From contig NZ_JOCT01000013.1 in the NCBI RefSeq assembly GCF_000717875.1, forward strand, positions 186,001 to 250,000: a DNA stretch of 64,000 nucleotides. Direction: 5' to 3'. The position numbers and the translations under genes are program-made. Below are positions 26,829 through 35,606 of this stretch, one piece after another; the stretch's first letter is position 1, and each line of letters starts with the position of its first letter. This DNA is from Streptomyces sp. NRRL S-455 (GTDB taxonomy: Bacteria; Actinomycetota; Actinomycetes; Streptomycetales; Streptomycetaceae). The notes under the pieces are model-generated. The model was not told the DNA's origin and made no database searches. It was given only the letters and a program-made list of their open reading frames with translations.

Positions 26829-27196
26829 TCAGAGGACCCTCGCGCGTTCCCTTTCCGCCAGAATCGCCTTCACCGTCTGTCCCACCGTCAGCTCCGCGGT
26901 GTCCAGCCACAGTCCGATGCGTGGGGTCCGCGTGCGCAGTACCCGGTCCAGTGCCCCGACCGTCCAGCCCGCGCCGTAACCCGTCTTCGAGCGGGCCGCT
27001 TCCCGGGTGGCCACCGCCTCGGGGCTCGGCGCGAGGACGACCACGTGCAGCGGGCGGGTGCGCACCAGACCGACGTACGTGGTCAGGTCCTCGCCGAGCA
27101 CCACGTCCTGCAACGCAGGAGGAGCTGGGACCGCGCCTCGTCGTCCGCGCCGGGGACGTACCCCTGCCGGCCGGAGACGATCATGCGCCGGAACGC
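26829..27196 (-). pseudogene. Remnant of a P-loop kinase-like ATPase gene
   Basis: The 3' part reads well as the C-terminus of a small kinase (QDVVLGEDLTTYVGLVRTRP, LHVVVLAPSPEAVATREAARSK, GLWLDTAELTVGQTVKAIL). Upstream, a second fragment of the same protein type is visible in another frame (FRRMIVSGRQGYVPGADDEA, ATG at 27184) and runs out of frame near 27113, where LLLR joins directly to LQDVV. The helical segment expected between them is missing, and there is no P-loop before the end of the neighbouring xanthine dehydrogenase gene. The picture is N-terminal truncation plus an internal deletion and frameshift. The TTG at 27113 is not a credible start. Confidence 0.7.
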
Positions 27197-27242
27197 GGCC
27201 CGCGGACGTGCGCGGCCCGCACGACCCCGTCCATCCGAGCGG

Positions 27243-29561
27243 TCAGGACCGTTCCGTGACCACCGCGGCCTGCGGGCGGATCGGCAGCCGGTTCACGGGG
27301 CGGCCCGTGGCGGCCCGTACGGCGGACGCGATCGCCGCCGGGGACGTCACCACCGGCACCGCGCTGACCGCCTTCGCCCCGAAGGGCGCGACCACGTCCC
27401 GTTCCTCGACGAGCCTGACGATGCGGATGTCGGGCGCGTCGAGGGCCGTGGGCAGGGCGTATCCGGTCAGGTCGGGGTGGCGGATCAGGCCGCGCGGCGT
27501 GCGGAGGTTCTCGGTGAGCGCGATGCCCACGCCCTGCGTCACGCCCGCCTCGATGCGGGCGGCCAGCTGGGTCGGGTTCAGGACCCGTCCCACGTCCTGG
27601 GCGACGGCCAGTTCCACGACCCGTACGGAACCGATCTCGATGTCGACGTCCACCACCGCGCGGATGGCGCAGAAGGCCATGCCGACGAAGGCGTCGCCCT
27701 GGCCGGCCTCGTTCAGCGGCTCGGTCGGGTGCGGGCGGCACTGCGCGGTGGCCCACAGTTCCTTGCCGTCCAGCGCCTCGGTGACGGTCGTCGAGAGGAC
27801 CCCGTCGTACGAGGTGATCTTGCCGTCGGTGATCTGGAGGAGCTCCGTGGACATGCCGAACTTGTGGGCGAGCGGCTGGAGGAGCTGCGTACGGACCATC
27901 TTGGCCGCGCGCTCCACCGCGCCGCCCGACACCCAGGTGTGCCGGCCGCGGCAGCCCGGGCCCGCGGGGGGCTGGTCGGTGTCGACCGGCGCCACGTGCA
28001 CCTCGTCTATGCCGAGGGTCTCCTGCACGATCTGCCGGGCGAGGGTGGTGAAGCCCTGGCCGGTCTCGACGGCCGCGCACAGCACCGTCGCCACACCGTC
28101 GTGGACCTTCACGGTCGCCGTGGAGACCTCGTCCGCGCCCTCGGCGCCGAGCATGTGCACCATGCCGAGGCCGTAGCCGACGCCCCGGCGCACCGCGCCC
28201 GGTTCGCCCGCGCCCTCGGGGCCGCCGGGCAGCAGCCAGTCCTCCTCGGGGGTGTCCTTGGGCAGCGGGGGGAGGGGGAAGTCCCGTACCGCCTGGAGGA
28301 GTTCGGCGACCGGGGCCGGGCACGTCACCGTCTGGCCGGTCGGGAGGACGTCGCCCGTCGCCATGGCGTTGATCAGCCGTACCTCGGCCGGGTCGAGGCC
28401 GAGCTTCTTCGCGATCTTGTCCATCTGCGCCTCGTAGGCGGCGCAGACCTGCATGGCCCCTTCGCCGCGTACGTGGCCGGACGGGGGGTTGTTGGTGCGG
28501 ACGGCCCAGCCCTCGATGAAGGCGTTCGGGACGACGTACGGGCCGCAGGCGAAGCCGACGGCGGCGGCCAGGGCGTCGGCGGAGGTGTCGGCGTAGGCGC
28601 CCGCGTCGAGCAGGATCTGCGCCTCGACCTTGACGAGTCTGCCCTCGGCGTCGGCGTGGTGGCGGTAGCGCAGGAGGGTGGGGTGCCGGTGGGCGTGGCC
28701 GAGGAAGGACTCCTCGCGGGTGGCCGCGAGTTTCACCGGGCAGCCCGTGCGCAGCGCCAGAAGGCCGAGCGGGAGCTGGAAGCTCTGGTCCTCGCGGTCG
28801 GCCGTGGCGCCGGGGACACCGGTGACGACGACCTTGACGCGCTCGGGTTCCAGGGCGAAGGCGGCGGCGGCGGTGTCGCGGTCGGCGTGCGGGTCGGTGG
28901 AGGCGAGGTACAGCTCCACGCCGCCGTCCGGGCGCGGTACGGCCAGGCCCGCCTCGGCGCCGATGGGCGCCGGGTCCGCGCGGCCGATGCGGTACAGGCC
29001 CTCGACGACGATCTCGCCGGCCGCCTCCGGGTCGCCGTGGTGCAGCGGGATGTGCCGGATCAGGTTGCCGTCGGGGTGCAACGGCTCGGCCTCGAAGGCC
29101 TGTTCCGGGTCGGTCACCGGGTCGAGCACCTCGTACTCGACGATGACCGCGGCGGCGGCCATGCGCGCGGTGTCCGGGTGGTCGGCGGCCACGGCGGCGA
29201 TGGGCTCGCCGTGGTGGCGCACGACCTCGGAGGCGAAGACCGGACGGTCGGCCTTGCCGCGGCCGTGCAGCGCGCGGCCAGGGACGTCCTCGTGCGTGAC
29301 GACGGCACGGACGCCGGGCATCTCACGCGCGTGGCTGGTGTCGATGGAGACGATGCGCGCGTGCGGGTGCGGTGAGCGCAGCACGGCCGCCCACAGCAGG
29401 CCCTCGGCCCACAGGTCGGCGGCGTACGGGAAGGTGCCCTCCGTCTTCGCGCGGGCGTCGGCGGCCGGGAGGGAGGCGCCGAGGCCGTGCGGCAGCGGTT
29501 CGGGAGCGGGGGCGGCCTCCGCGGCCTGCGCGGCCTGCGCGGTGGCTGCTTCGTTGCTCAC
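27243..29561 (-). CDS. Xanthine dehydrogenase molybdenum-binding subunit
   Basis: 772 residues, normal for the family. The N-terminal aldehyde oxidase/XDH hammerhead domain begins after a short Ala-rich tail (GASLPAADARAKTEGTFPYAADL, then VLRSPHPHARIVSIDTSHA). The molybdopterin domain follows, with MHMLGAEGADEVSTATVKV, ETGQGFTTLARQIVQETLG, and a C-terminal VVELAVAQDVGRVLNPTQLAARIEAGVTQGVGIAL. It should oxidise hypoxanthine and xanthine to urate with the FAD and 2Fe-2S subunits encoded upstream. Its start overlaps the 2Fe-2S gene stop (4 nt). No Mo-cofactor sulfurtransferase or XdhC-like chaperone lies in the window. Confidence 0.93.
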   Translation of the reverse strand: MSNEAATAQAAQAAEAAPAPEPLPHGLGASLPAADARAKTEGTFPYAADLWAEGLLWAAVLRSPHPHARIVSIDTSHAREMPGVRAVVTHEDVPGRALHGRGKADRPVFASEVVRHHGEPIAAVAADHPDTARMAAAAVIVEYEVLDPVTDPEQAFEAEPLHPDGNLIRHIPLHHGDPEAAGEIVVEGLYRIGRADPAPIGAEAGLAVPRPDGGVELYLASTDPHADRDTAAAAFALEPERVKVVVTGVPGATADREDQSFQLPLGLLALRTGCPVKLAATREESFLGHAHRHPTLLRYRHHADAEGRLVKVEAQILLDAGAYADTSADALAAAVGFACGPYVVPNAFIEGWAVRTNNPPSGHVRGEGAMQVCAAYEAQMDKIAKKLGLDPAEVRLINAMATGDVLPTGQTVTCPAPVAELLQAVRDFPLPPLPKDTPEEDWLLPGGPEGAGEPGAVRRGVGYGLGMVHMLGAEGADEVSTATVKVHDGVATVLCAAVETGQGFTTLARQIVQETLGIDEVHVAPVDTDQPPAGPGCRGRHTWVSGGAVERAAKMVRTQLLQPLAHKFGMSTELLQITDGKITSYDGVLSTTVTEALDGKELWATAQCRPHPTEPLNEAGQGDAFVGMAFCAIRAVVDVDIEIGSVRVVELAVAQDVGRVLNPTQLAARIEAGVTQGVGIALTENLRTPRGLIRHPDLTGYALPTALDAPDIRIVRLVEERDVVAPFGAKAVSAVPVVTSPAAIASAVRAATGRPVNRLPIRPQAAVVTERS

Positions 29562-31984
29562 GCGGGGCCTCCGTCCTGGCCGTAGGGCTGGTCATGGGGG
29601 TCTGGGGAGTGCGCGTCCGGGGCGTGCGGGCCCGGGGAGTGTGCTTCCGGCGCGTGCGTTTCCGGGGGCGAACCGAAGGCCGACGGGTTGACGCCGCCCG
29701 CCCCCGGGCCCGCCTGGTGCGGGATACGGGGCTCGCCGGTGTCGCCGTCGGCGGGCGCGGCGTGCGCCTCGCGTTCGGCGACGACCTCCTTCACGGCGTC
29801 CACCACGCCCCGGTAGCCGGAGCAGCGGCACAGGTTGCCGCAGAGTGCCTGACGGGTCTCCAGCTCGGTCGGCGCCGGGTTGCCTTCCAGGAGGTCGTGC
29901 ACGGTCATCGCCATGCCCGGTACGCAGAAGCCGCACTGCACGGCGCCGCAGCGCGCGAGCGCCCGCTGCACGTCCGACGGCTGCCCGTCCTCGGCCAGGC
30001 CCTCGACGGTACGGACCTCGCTGCCGGCGGCGGTCACGGCGGGGACCAGGCAGGACGCCACGAGCCGTCCGTCGACCTGGACGTTGCACGCCCCGCACTC
30101 CCCCTGCGAGCAGCCGTCCTTGGCCCCCGCGAGACCGAGCCGCTCGCGCAGCACGTACAGCAGGGACTCGCCGATCCACGCGTCGGTGACGGGGCGCTCG
30201 GTGTCGTTGACGCGCAGGACGTACGAGGCGAGGGGGTGCTCCTCCTGCGGCATCGTGGGAGGAGCGTCGTGGGGTTGGGCGGCCGGGTCGTCAGGGGTCC
30301 CGGGCTCGGCGTGCGAGGTCCCGGTCCCGTGGTGCGGGGTTCCGGTCCCCTCGTGCCGGGCGGCCGGCGAGTCGTCCGGGGCCGGGGCGTCCGCGTCGGC
30401 GTCGGCGGCCTCCGGTCCGGCGTCCGCGTCCGCCAGGGCCGGGAGGGGCCCCGGGGACGGCTCGGCAGGGCCTTCAGCGCCCTCTGCGGCCTCTGGGGCG
30501 TCCTCGACGGCCTCACTGGGCCCGAGGGCGGGCTGTGAGGATTCCTGGGCGGGCTCCGGCGGCACGACGGGGTCGGCCGAGGGTGCCTCGGATGCCCCGG
30601 GTGCGGGGTCGCCGGGGAACTCCCCGGGGGTTTCGGGGTCCGGCTGGGGCGACGCGGTGGGGGTGGGCTGCTCGGACCCGGCGTACTCGTGGGCGTGCGC
30701 GGCCGGAGCGGCGTGATCGGTCGGGTCACCGGCAGGGCCGGACGGCTCCTGCGGCTGATCGGGGGCGCCCGACGGCTCCGGCCCCTGGCCGGACAGGCCG
30801 GACGGTTCCGCTTCGTGACCGGCGAAGCCGGAGTGTTCCTCCCCGTCCGGCCCACTGTCGGCGAAGCCGGAGTGCTCCGGCCCGTGATCGGTGAAGCCGG
30901 AGTGCTCCGAGCCATGGTCGGTGAAACCGGAGGCCTCCGGCCCGTGGTCGGCGAACCCGGACGGCTCGGCCGCGTGACCGGCATCCTCGTACGGCTGCGG
31001 CGCGTAACCGCCGCCGTCGTCGTGGTCCTCCCCCGCGTGACCGGTGCTCTCGGGCGCTGCCGGGGCCTGACCAGCCGTCTGGTCCGCCTGGTCGCCCTGG
31101 TCGGCCTGGTCCGTCTGCTGCGGGAGGGCGGCGGGCGGCTGCTCCGGCGCGTATGGGAAGGCCGACGCGGCGGCGTCCTGCCGCCCGTGCTCCTGGTCGT
31201 GCTCGTGCGGGTAGGCCGGTGCCGCCGGGTCCTGGGCCGCCGGGTCCTGCTGCCCCCACGGCCGGCCCGCCGCCTGTGTCGCCCACGGCGCGGGGGCGCC
31301 GCCGGGCAGCGTGGGCGGCGGGGTGCCGCCCCACTGCTCGACCAGCGAGGAGGTGGTGAACTCGCCCGACTCGTCCGGAAGGTCACCCCCGGCGACGGGG
31401 ATGGACCACTGCCCGGTCACGTCGTGGCCGGGCGTGGTCTCCGCCGCCGTTTCTTCGAAGTCCCACTGTCCGCCGGTGCCCGGGTTGTACGTGAACCGGT
31501 CGTCAGTGCCCTGCTGCCCGTGGTCCGGGCCCGAGCCGTACGGCGTGCCGGTGCCGTACGGCGTACCGGCGCCGTACGGGGTGTCGGAGCCGTAGGGGGC
31601 AGCGGAGCCGTAGGGGGTCTCGTACGGCTGCTCCCCCACGTCATGCCCGTGCTGCTGGTGCCCGCCGTGCTCGTGCTCGTAGCCCTGGTGGTGCGCCGCG
31701 TGCGGGTCGTGCCACTGGGCGCCGTCGACGGGTGCACCGGGCACCGGCCAGCCCGTGGCCGCCGGGTCGATTCCGGCGGTCATGGCGGGGTCGACCGCGA
31801 TCTGCGGCGGTACGTAGCCGTGGCCGGGCGCGGCGAGGGGGCTGTCGGCGGCCAGCAGGGCGTCGACGCCCCCCTCGGGGAGTTCGACGAAGGCGGTGGC
31901 GCCGTCGTCGTACTCGCCCTGGGGCAGTGGGTCCCAGCGGCCCCCGCCCCGGGGCGTGCCCTCTCCGTGCTGGTCGTCGGTCAC
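29558..31984 (-). CDS. Xanthine dehydrogenase 2Fe-2S subunit with about 590-residue disordered N-terminal extension
   Basis: 808 residues from GTG at 31984, whereas free-standing XDH iron-sulfur subunits are usually 160-200. The catalytic part is at the C-terminal side (about residues 595-740): LRVNDTERPVTDAWIGESLL, then the plant-type cluster CSQGECGACNV...ASC and the second cluster QCGFC...LCRCSGYRG, with all eight Cys present. Before it lie about 590 residues of Pro/Gly/Asp/His/Gln-rich sequence with short repeats (TPYGTG units; PSGFADHG, HSGFTDHG units). A further Pro/His-rich tail follows (repeated HAPDAHSPDPH type). Both gene boundaries overlap neighbours by 4 nt, so the extension is part of the same frame and not a separate gene. 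Its function is unknown. Confidence 0.87.
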   Translation of the reverse strand: MTDDQHGEGTPRGGGRWDPLPQGEYDDGATAFVELPEGGVDALLAADSPLAAPGHGYVPPQIAVDPAMTAGIDPAATGWPVPGAPVDGAQWHDPHAAHHQGYEHEHGGHQQHGHDVGEQPYETPYGSAAPYGSDTPYGAGTPYGTGTPYGSGPDHGQQGTDDRFTYNPGTGGQWDFEETAAETTPGHDVTGQWSIPVAGGDLPDESGEFTTSSLVEQWGGTPPPTLPGGAPAPWATQAAGRPWGQQDPAAQDPAAPAYPHEHDQEHGRQDAAASAFPYAPEQPPAALPQQTDQADQGDQADQTAGQAPAAPESTGHAGEDHDDGGGYAPQPYEDAGHAAEPSGFADHGPEASGFTDHGSEHSGFTDHGPEHSGFADSGPDGEEHSGFAGHEAEPSGLSGQGPEPSGAPDQPQEPSGPAGDPTDHAAPAAHAHEYAGSEQPTPTASPQPDPETPGEFPGDPAPGASEAPSADPVVPPEPAQESSQPALGPSEAVEDAPEAAEGAEGPAEPSPGPLPALADADAGPEAADADADAPAPDDSPAARHEGTGTPHHGTGTSHAEPGTPDDPAAQPHDAPPTMPQEEHPLASYVLRVNDTERPVTDAWIGESLLYVLRERLGLAGAKDGCSQGECGACNVQVDGRLVASCLVPAVTAAGSEVRTVEGLAEDGQPSDVQRALARCGAVQCGFCVPGMAMTVHDLLEGNPAPTELETRQALCGNLCRCSGYRGVVDAVKEVVAEREAHAAPADGDTGEPRIPHQAGPGAGGVNPSAFGSPPETHAPEAHSPGPHAPDAHSPDPHDQPYGQDGGPA

Positions 31985-32874
31985 GACAGCGCCCTCCCCA
32001 GTGCTCGTCGGGCCAGCGCGGCGACGGTGCGCCGCAAGTGCAGTACGGCGGGCGGAAGCTGTGGTACGGAGCCGTCCTCGGCCGGGGCCGCGTCGGGGAT
32101 GCAGGCCGCGGCGACGTACTCCCCGAAGGCGCCCAGCGCCTCCGGCACGATCGCGCGGTTGTTGTCCCAGTCGATGAGCCGGCCCACCCACTGCTCGGCC
32201 TCCAGGGGCCGCAGCGGCATCGGCGCTATGGCGCCCACCGCGCAGCGCACGCCCCGGCGTGCGGGGTCCAGGACCAGGGCGACGGACGCCACCGCGCGCC
32301 CCGGGCCGGTCCGGCCGGTCGCCTTCAGGAACACCTGCGGGGCGTGCAGCAGCGGCACGCGCACGTAGCCGATGAGTTCACCGGCGCGCAGCATGTCCAT
32401 GCCCGCCAGCAGGTGCGACACCGGGATCTCCCGACGGGCTCCGCCCGGGCCCGCGACGATCAGGGTCGCCTCCAGGGCGGCCAGCACCGGCAGCGCGTCC
32501 CCGGTGGGGGCGGCCGATGCGATGTTCCCGCCGAGGGTGCCCGCGTTGCGGATGTGCGGCGGGCCCGCGGCGCGCGCGGCGGCGGCGAGCGCCGGGATCA
32601 GGGCCGCGAAGTCGGGGCGGCCCATGCGCGCGTGCGTGAGGCCCGCGCCGAGCAGCGCGTGACCGTCCTGGTACTGCCAGCCACGGATCTCGCTGATCCG
32701 GCCGAGTCCCACCAGCGCGGCGGGCCTGAGCTGGCCGGAGTTGACGGCGGCCATCAGGTCGGTGCCGCCCGCGACGGGCACGGCGGCGGGCACGGCGTGG
32801 AGTGCCGCCACGGCCTCGTCCAGCGTCGTGGGCAGCGTGACGGCCTGCGCCGCCTGCGGTGCGTGCGTGGTCAA
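31981..32874 (-). CDS. Xanthine dehydrogenase FAD-binding subunit
   Basis: 297 residues from TTG at 32874, chosen because the family domain begins at once (AVTLPTTLDEAVAALHAVP) and GGAAGGGG lies just upstream; the frame stays open further up without similarity. The FAD-binding PCMH motifs are AAVPVAGGTDLMAAVN (pyrophosphate loop) and AGPPHIRNAGTLGGNIASAAPTGDALP (the GGNI signature). The CO-dehydrogenase flavoprotein C-terminal domain follows (FLKATGRTGPGRAVASVAL). It passes electrons from the 2Fe-2S clusters to NAD+ or another acceptor. First gene of the three-gene operon; the stop overlaps the next start. Confidence 0.92.
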   Translation of the reverse strand: MTTHAPQAAQAVTLPTTLDEAVAALHAVPAAVPVAGGTDLMAAVNSGQLRPAALVGLGRISEIRGWQYQDGHALLGAGLTHARMGRPDFAALIPALAAAARAAGPPHIRNAGTLGGNIASAAPTGDALPVLAALEATLIVAGPGGARREIPVSHLLAGMDMLRAGELIGYVRVPLLHAPQVFLKATGRTGPGRAVASVALVLDPARRGVRCAVGAIAPMPLRPLEAEQWVGRLIDWDNNRAIVPEALGAFGEYVAAACIPDAAPAEDGSVPQLPPAVLHLRRTVAALARRALGRALS

Positions 32875-33136
32875 ACCGGCTGCCCCTTCCCGCTGCCCCA
32901 CCTGGTCCCACCTGTGCTGCCGTACGGTACGTGCTGACAGGGCGGACGTGGCAACTCTGGCACATCTTGGCGAGAGCCGAAGACACGGGTCCACTAGGAG
33001 GCATTCGCCCACCTCGCTGGGGAGATGGTCCGTTTTCGGATGGGTTCGCCAGTGCATGCCGATTGGCACTTTCGGTGACCCTTGTGCGCATTTTCTGTTG
33101 CCTGTTCGACCTGTTCGGTCTCGACGGCGCCGGGTG

Positions 33137-34759
33137 CTACCGGTGGGGCGGCAGGCCGTCGATCGGGCGGCCCAGCACCCCGGGGCGCCGTTGCCAGGGC
33201 AGGGGGCCGGAGGGTGGCCGGTAAGCGACGCCCAGGGCGTCGAGCCGCCCGTAGTGGGCCGTCATGCGGCGCTCGAAACCCGCGAAGTCCCGTTCCGCCG
33301 GGGCGGGCAGGGCGCTCCAGGCGACCTCGGCGAAGGCCGCGAGCCGGGGGAAGGTCTGGTAGTCCACGCGCGACCGGTCCTCCATCACCTCGGTCCACAC
33401 GTTGGCCTGGGTGCCCAGCACATGCCGGGCCTCCTCGGGTGACAACTCCGGTGGAACCGGCTCGAACCGGTAGACGTCCTCCAGGGTGCGCACCCACCCG
33501 ATCGGTACCGGCTCCTCGGGGCCCGGGGCCTGACGGTGGTCCAGGTACACCTGCTGCTCGGGGCACATGACGACGTCGTGGCCGGCCCGGGCGGCGGCGA
33601 TGCCACCGGCGTAGCCGCGCCAGGAGGACACGGCCGCGCCCTTCGCCAGCCCGCCCTCCAGGATCTCGTCCCAGCCGATGAGCCGGCGCCCGCGCGCGGA
33701 GAGCCAGTTGTCGAAGTGCCCGATGAACCAGGACTGGAGCTCGTCCTCGTCGGCGAGCCCGAGTTCCCTGATGCGGGCCTGGGCGGCCGCCGACCGCCGC
33801 CACTGGTCCTTGGGGCATTCGTCGCCGCCGATGTGGACGAACTCCGAGGGGAACAGCTCGAGTACTTCCTCGAGGACCCCCTCGTAGAAGCGCAGGGTGT
33901 CGTCAGTGGGGGCGAGTACGTTCGGGTTGATTCCCCAGGTGTCCCAGACGGAGAGGGCGGTCGTGTCGATGACGTCGGTGTTGCCGAGTTCCGGGTACGC
34001 GGCGATGGCGGCCTGCGAGTGACCGGGCACGTCGATTTCGGGGACGACGGTGATATGCCGCTCGGCGGCGTAGGCGACGATCTCCCGGATGTCGTCCTGG
34101 GTGTAGTGGCCCCCGTGCGGTTTCTCCTCCCACAGCGGTGACGCGCGGTGGCCGATTTTCGTCCGGGCCCGCCAGGATCCGATCTCCGTCAGCCGGGGAT
34201 GCCGCTTGATCTCGATGCGCCAGCCCTGGTCGTCCGTCAGATGGAAGTGGAAGACGTTCAGTTTGTGCGCCGTCATCAGATCGAGGTAACGCAGGACGCC
34301 TTCCTTGGGCGTGAAGTGCCGGGCGACGTCCAGCATCAGGCCGCGCCAGCGGAACCTCGGGGCGTCCTCGATCGTGAGGTGCGGCACGGTCCAGACGCGG
34401 TCGCGGTCCACCGGGGCCCTGCGGTACGCGTCGGGGCCGAGGAGCTGCCGCAGGCTCTGGGCGCCCCAGAAGGCACCGGCCGCGCTGCCGCCCTCGATGA
34501 GGACGCCGAAGCCGTCGCTGACGAGGCGGTACTCCTCGGGGCCGAGTCCGGGGTCGAGGCGCAGCCCGATGCCGCCCTCGGCCTCGCCGAGCTCCCGCCC
34601 CTCGCGCAACGGCAGGCCGGTGGCCTGCCGGAGGGCGGCGCCGAGCCAGCGGCCGACGCCTTCCGTCACGGTGTCGGCGTAGAGCCGGGAGTGCCGCGTC
34701 AACCGCACCTCGCCGGAACCGGCGACGGCACTGCGGGGCGCCGGAATCAGTTCGGTCAC
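33137..34759 (-). CDS. Family 20 beta-N-acetylhexosaminidase, probably cytoplasmic
   Basis: 540 residues. The GH20b-like N-terminal domain (about residues 1-125) is followed by the (beta/alpha)8 barrel: FRWRGLMLDVARHFTPKEGV, LNVFHFHLTDDQGWRIEIK, VVPEIDVPGHSQAAI, and the catalytic pair Asp313-Glu314 in FVHIGGDECPKDQW, then IGWDEILEGG. Substrate-assisted catalysis releases terminal GlcNAc/GalNAc. There is no signal peptide, so it should act on imported chitobiose-type oligosaccharides. It closes a four-gene unit with a sugar ABC importer (1-nt gap to the permease) whose promoter region bears a DasR-like site, matching a GlcNAc-oligomer uptake role. Confidence 0.95.
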   Translation of the reverse strand: MTELIPAPRSAVAGSGEVRLTRHSRLYADTVTEGVGRWLGAALRQATGLPLREGRELGEAEGGIGLRLDPGLGPEEYRLVSDGFGVLIEGGSAAGAFWGAQSLRQLLGPDAYRRAPVDRDRVWTVPHLTIEDAPRFRWRGLMLDVARHFTPKEGVLRYLDLMTAHKLNVFHFHLTDDQGWRIEIKRHPRLTEIGSWRARTKIGHRASPLWEEKPHGGHYTQDDIREIVAYAAERHITVVPEIDVPGHSQAAIAAYPELGNTDVIDTTALSVWDTWGINPNVLAPTDDTLRFYEGVLEEVLELFPSEFVHIGGDECPKDQWRRSAAAQARIRELGLADEDELQSWFIGHFDNWLSARGRRLIGWDEILEGGLAKGAAVSSWRGYAGGIAAARAGHDVVMCPEQQVYLDHRQAPGPEEPVPIGWVRTLEDVYRFEPVPPELSPEEARHVLGTQANVWTEVMEDRSRVDYQTFPRLAAFAEVAWSALPAPAERDFAGFERRMTAHYGRLDALGVAYRPPSGPLPWQRRPGVLGRPIDGLPPHR

Positions 34760-34760
34760 G

Positions 34761-35606
34761 TCAGTCCTTCACCGCTCCGCCCAGTCCGGAGACCAGACGG
34801 CGCTGTACGAGTACGAAGAAGACCAGGACCGGGATCGTCATCACCGTGGAGGCGGCCATGACCCCGCCCCAGTCCGGGTCGTCGGGCTTGTAGAAGACGA
34901 GCAGGGCCATCGGCAGCGTCGACTGGGACGTGTCACTGATGATGAACGACTTGGCGAACAGGAAGTCGTTCCAGGCGGAGATGAAGGAGAACACGCTGGT
35001 GGCCACGAGGCCCGGCAGGACGAGCGGGAAAAGGATCTGCCACAGGAAACGCGCCCGGCTCGCCCCGTCGATGTACGCGGCCTCCTCCAGCGCCTCGGGA
35101 ACGGCTTTCACGAACCCCCGCAGCATCCAGATCGCGAAGGGCAGCGAGAAGGCGATGTGGGGCAGGATCAGCGAACCCAGCGTGTTGAGCTGACCGAAGT
35201 CCCGCATGAGGAAGAAGAGGGGGATCGTGAGGGCTTCCACGGGCACCATCTGGGCCACCAGAAACATGATCAGCAGGGTGGTCCGCAGGCGGAACCGGAA
35301 TCGTGTCACGGCGGTCGCGGCGAGAAACGCGATGAGCGCGGAGGCGATCACCACACAGCCGGCGACGACGAGGCTGTTGACGAAGTAACGGCCGAATTCC
35401 TGTTGCCCGAAGACGCGCCGGAAGGAATCCAGGGAGGGCGCGAGCGTCCACGGTCTCGGCCGGCTCGACTCGATCTCCCCGGCCGGTTTGAAGGCGCTGA
35501 GCACCATCCAGTAAAGGGGGAAGGCGACGACGACGGCGATCAGCAGGGCGGAGGCCTCGGCGGCCAGCCTCCCCGGGCGGCGCACCCGTACGCGTGGCAG
35601 GTTCAC
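34761..35606 (-). CDS. Sugar ABC importer permease (MalG type)
   Basis: 281 residues from GTG at 35606, overlapping the partner permease stop by 4 nt. Six membrane helices are predicted (first ALLIAVVVAFPLYWMVLSAF). The EAA loop is EALEEAAYIDGASRARFLWQILFPLVLPGL, in the form typical of CUT1 carbohydrate importers, with the NDFLFAKSFI segment that follows it. It forms the channel with the MalF-type protein encoded upstream. No ATPase is encoded in the operon, so a shared ATPase such as MsiK is probably used, as is common in Streptomyces. Confidence 0.94.
   Translation of the reverse strand: MNLPRVRVRRPGRLAAEASALLIAVVVAFPLYWMVLSAFKPAGEIESSRPRPWTLAPSLDSFRRVFGQQEFGRYFVNSLVVAGCVVIASALIAFLAATAVTRFRFRLRTTLLIMFLVAQMVPVEALTIPLFFLMRDFGQLNTLGSLILPHIAFSLPFAIWMLRGFVKAVPEALEEAAYIDGASRARFLWQILFPLVLPGLVATSVFSFISAWNDFLFAKSFIISDTSQSTLPMALLVFYKPDDPDWGGVMAASTVMTIPVLVFFVLVQRRLVSGLGGAVKD

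Noticed and set aside
26829..27113. Intact 94-aa gene at the kinase remnant
   Set aside because: It would need a TTG start without a ribosome site, and the sequence is plainly the C-terminal part of a larger kinase.
30034..32368. Long frames opposite and beside the extended XDH iron-sulfur subunit
   Set aside because: The Pro/Arg- or Leu/Val-rich translations merely mirror the repeats of the real frame; only the minus-strand frame leads into both 2Fe-2S motifs and overlaps its neighbours by 4 nt.
33080..33125. CTGTTCG direct repeat near the hexosaminidase 3' end as an operator
   Set aside because: The repeat is only two short imperfect copies and lies downstream of the hexosaminidase, far from the XDH promoter.
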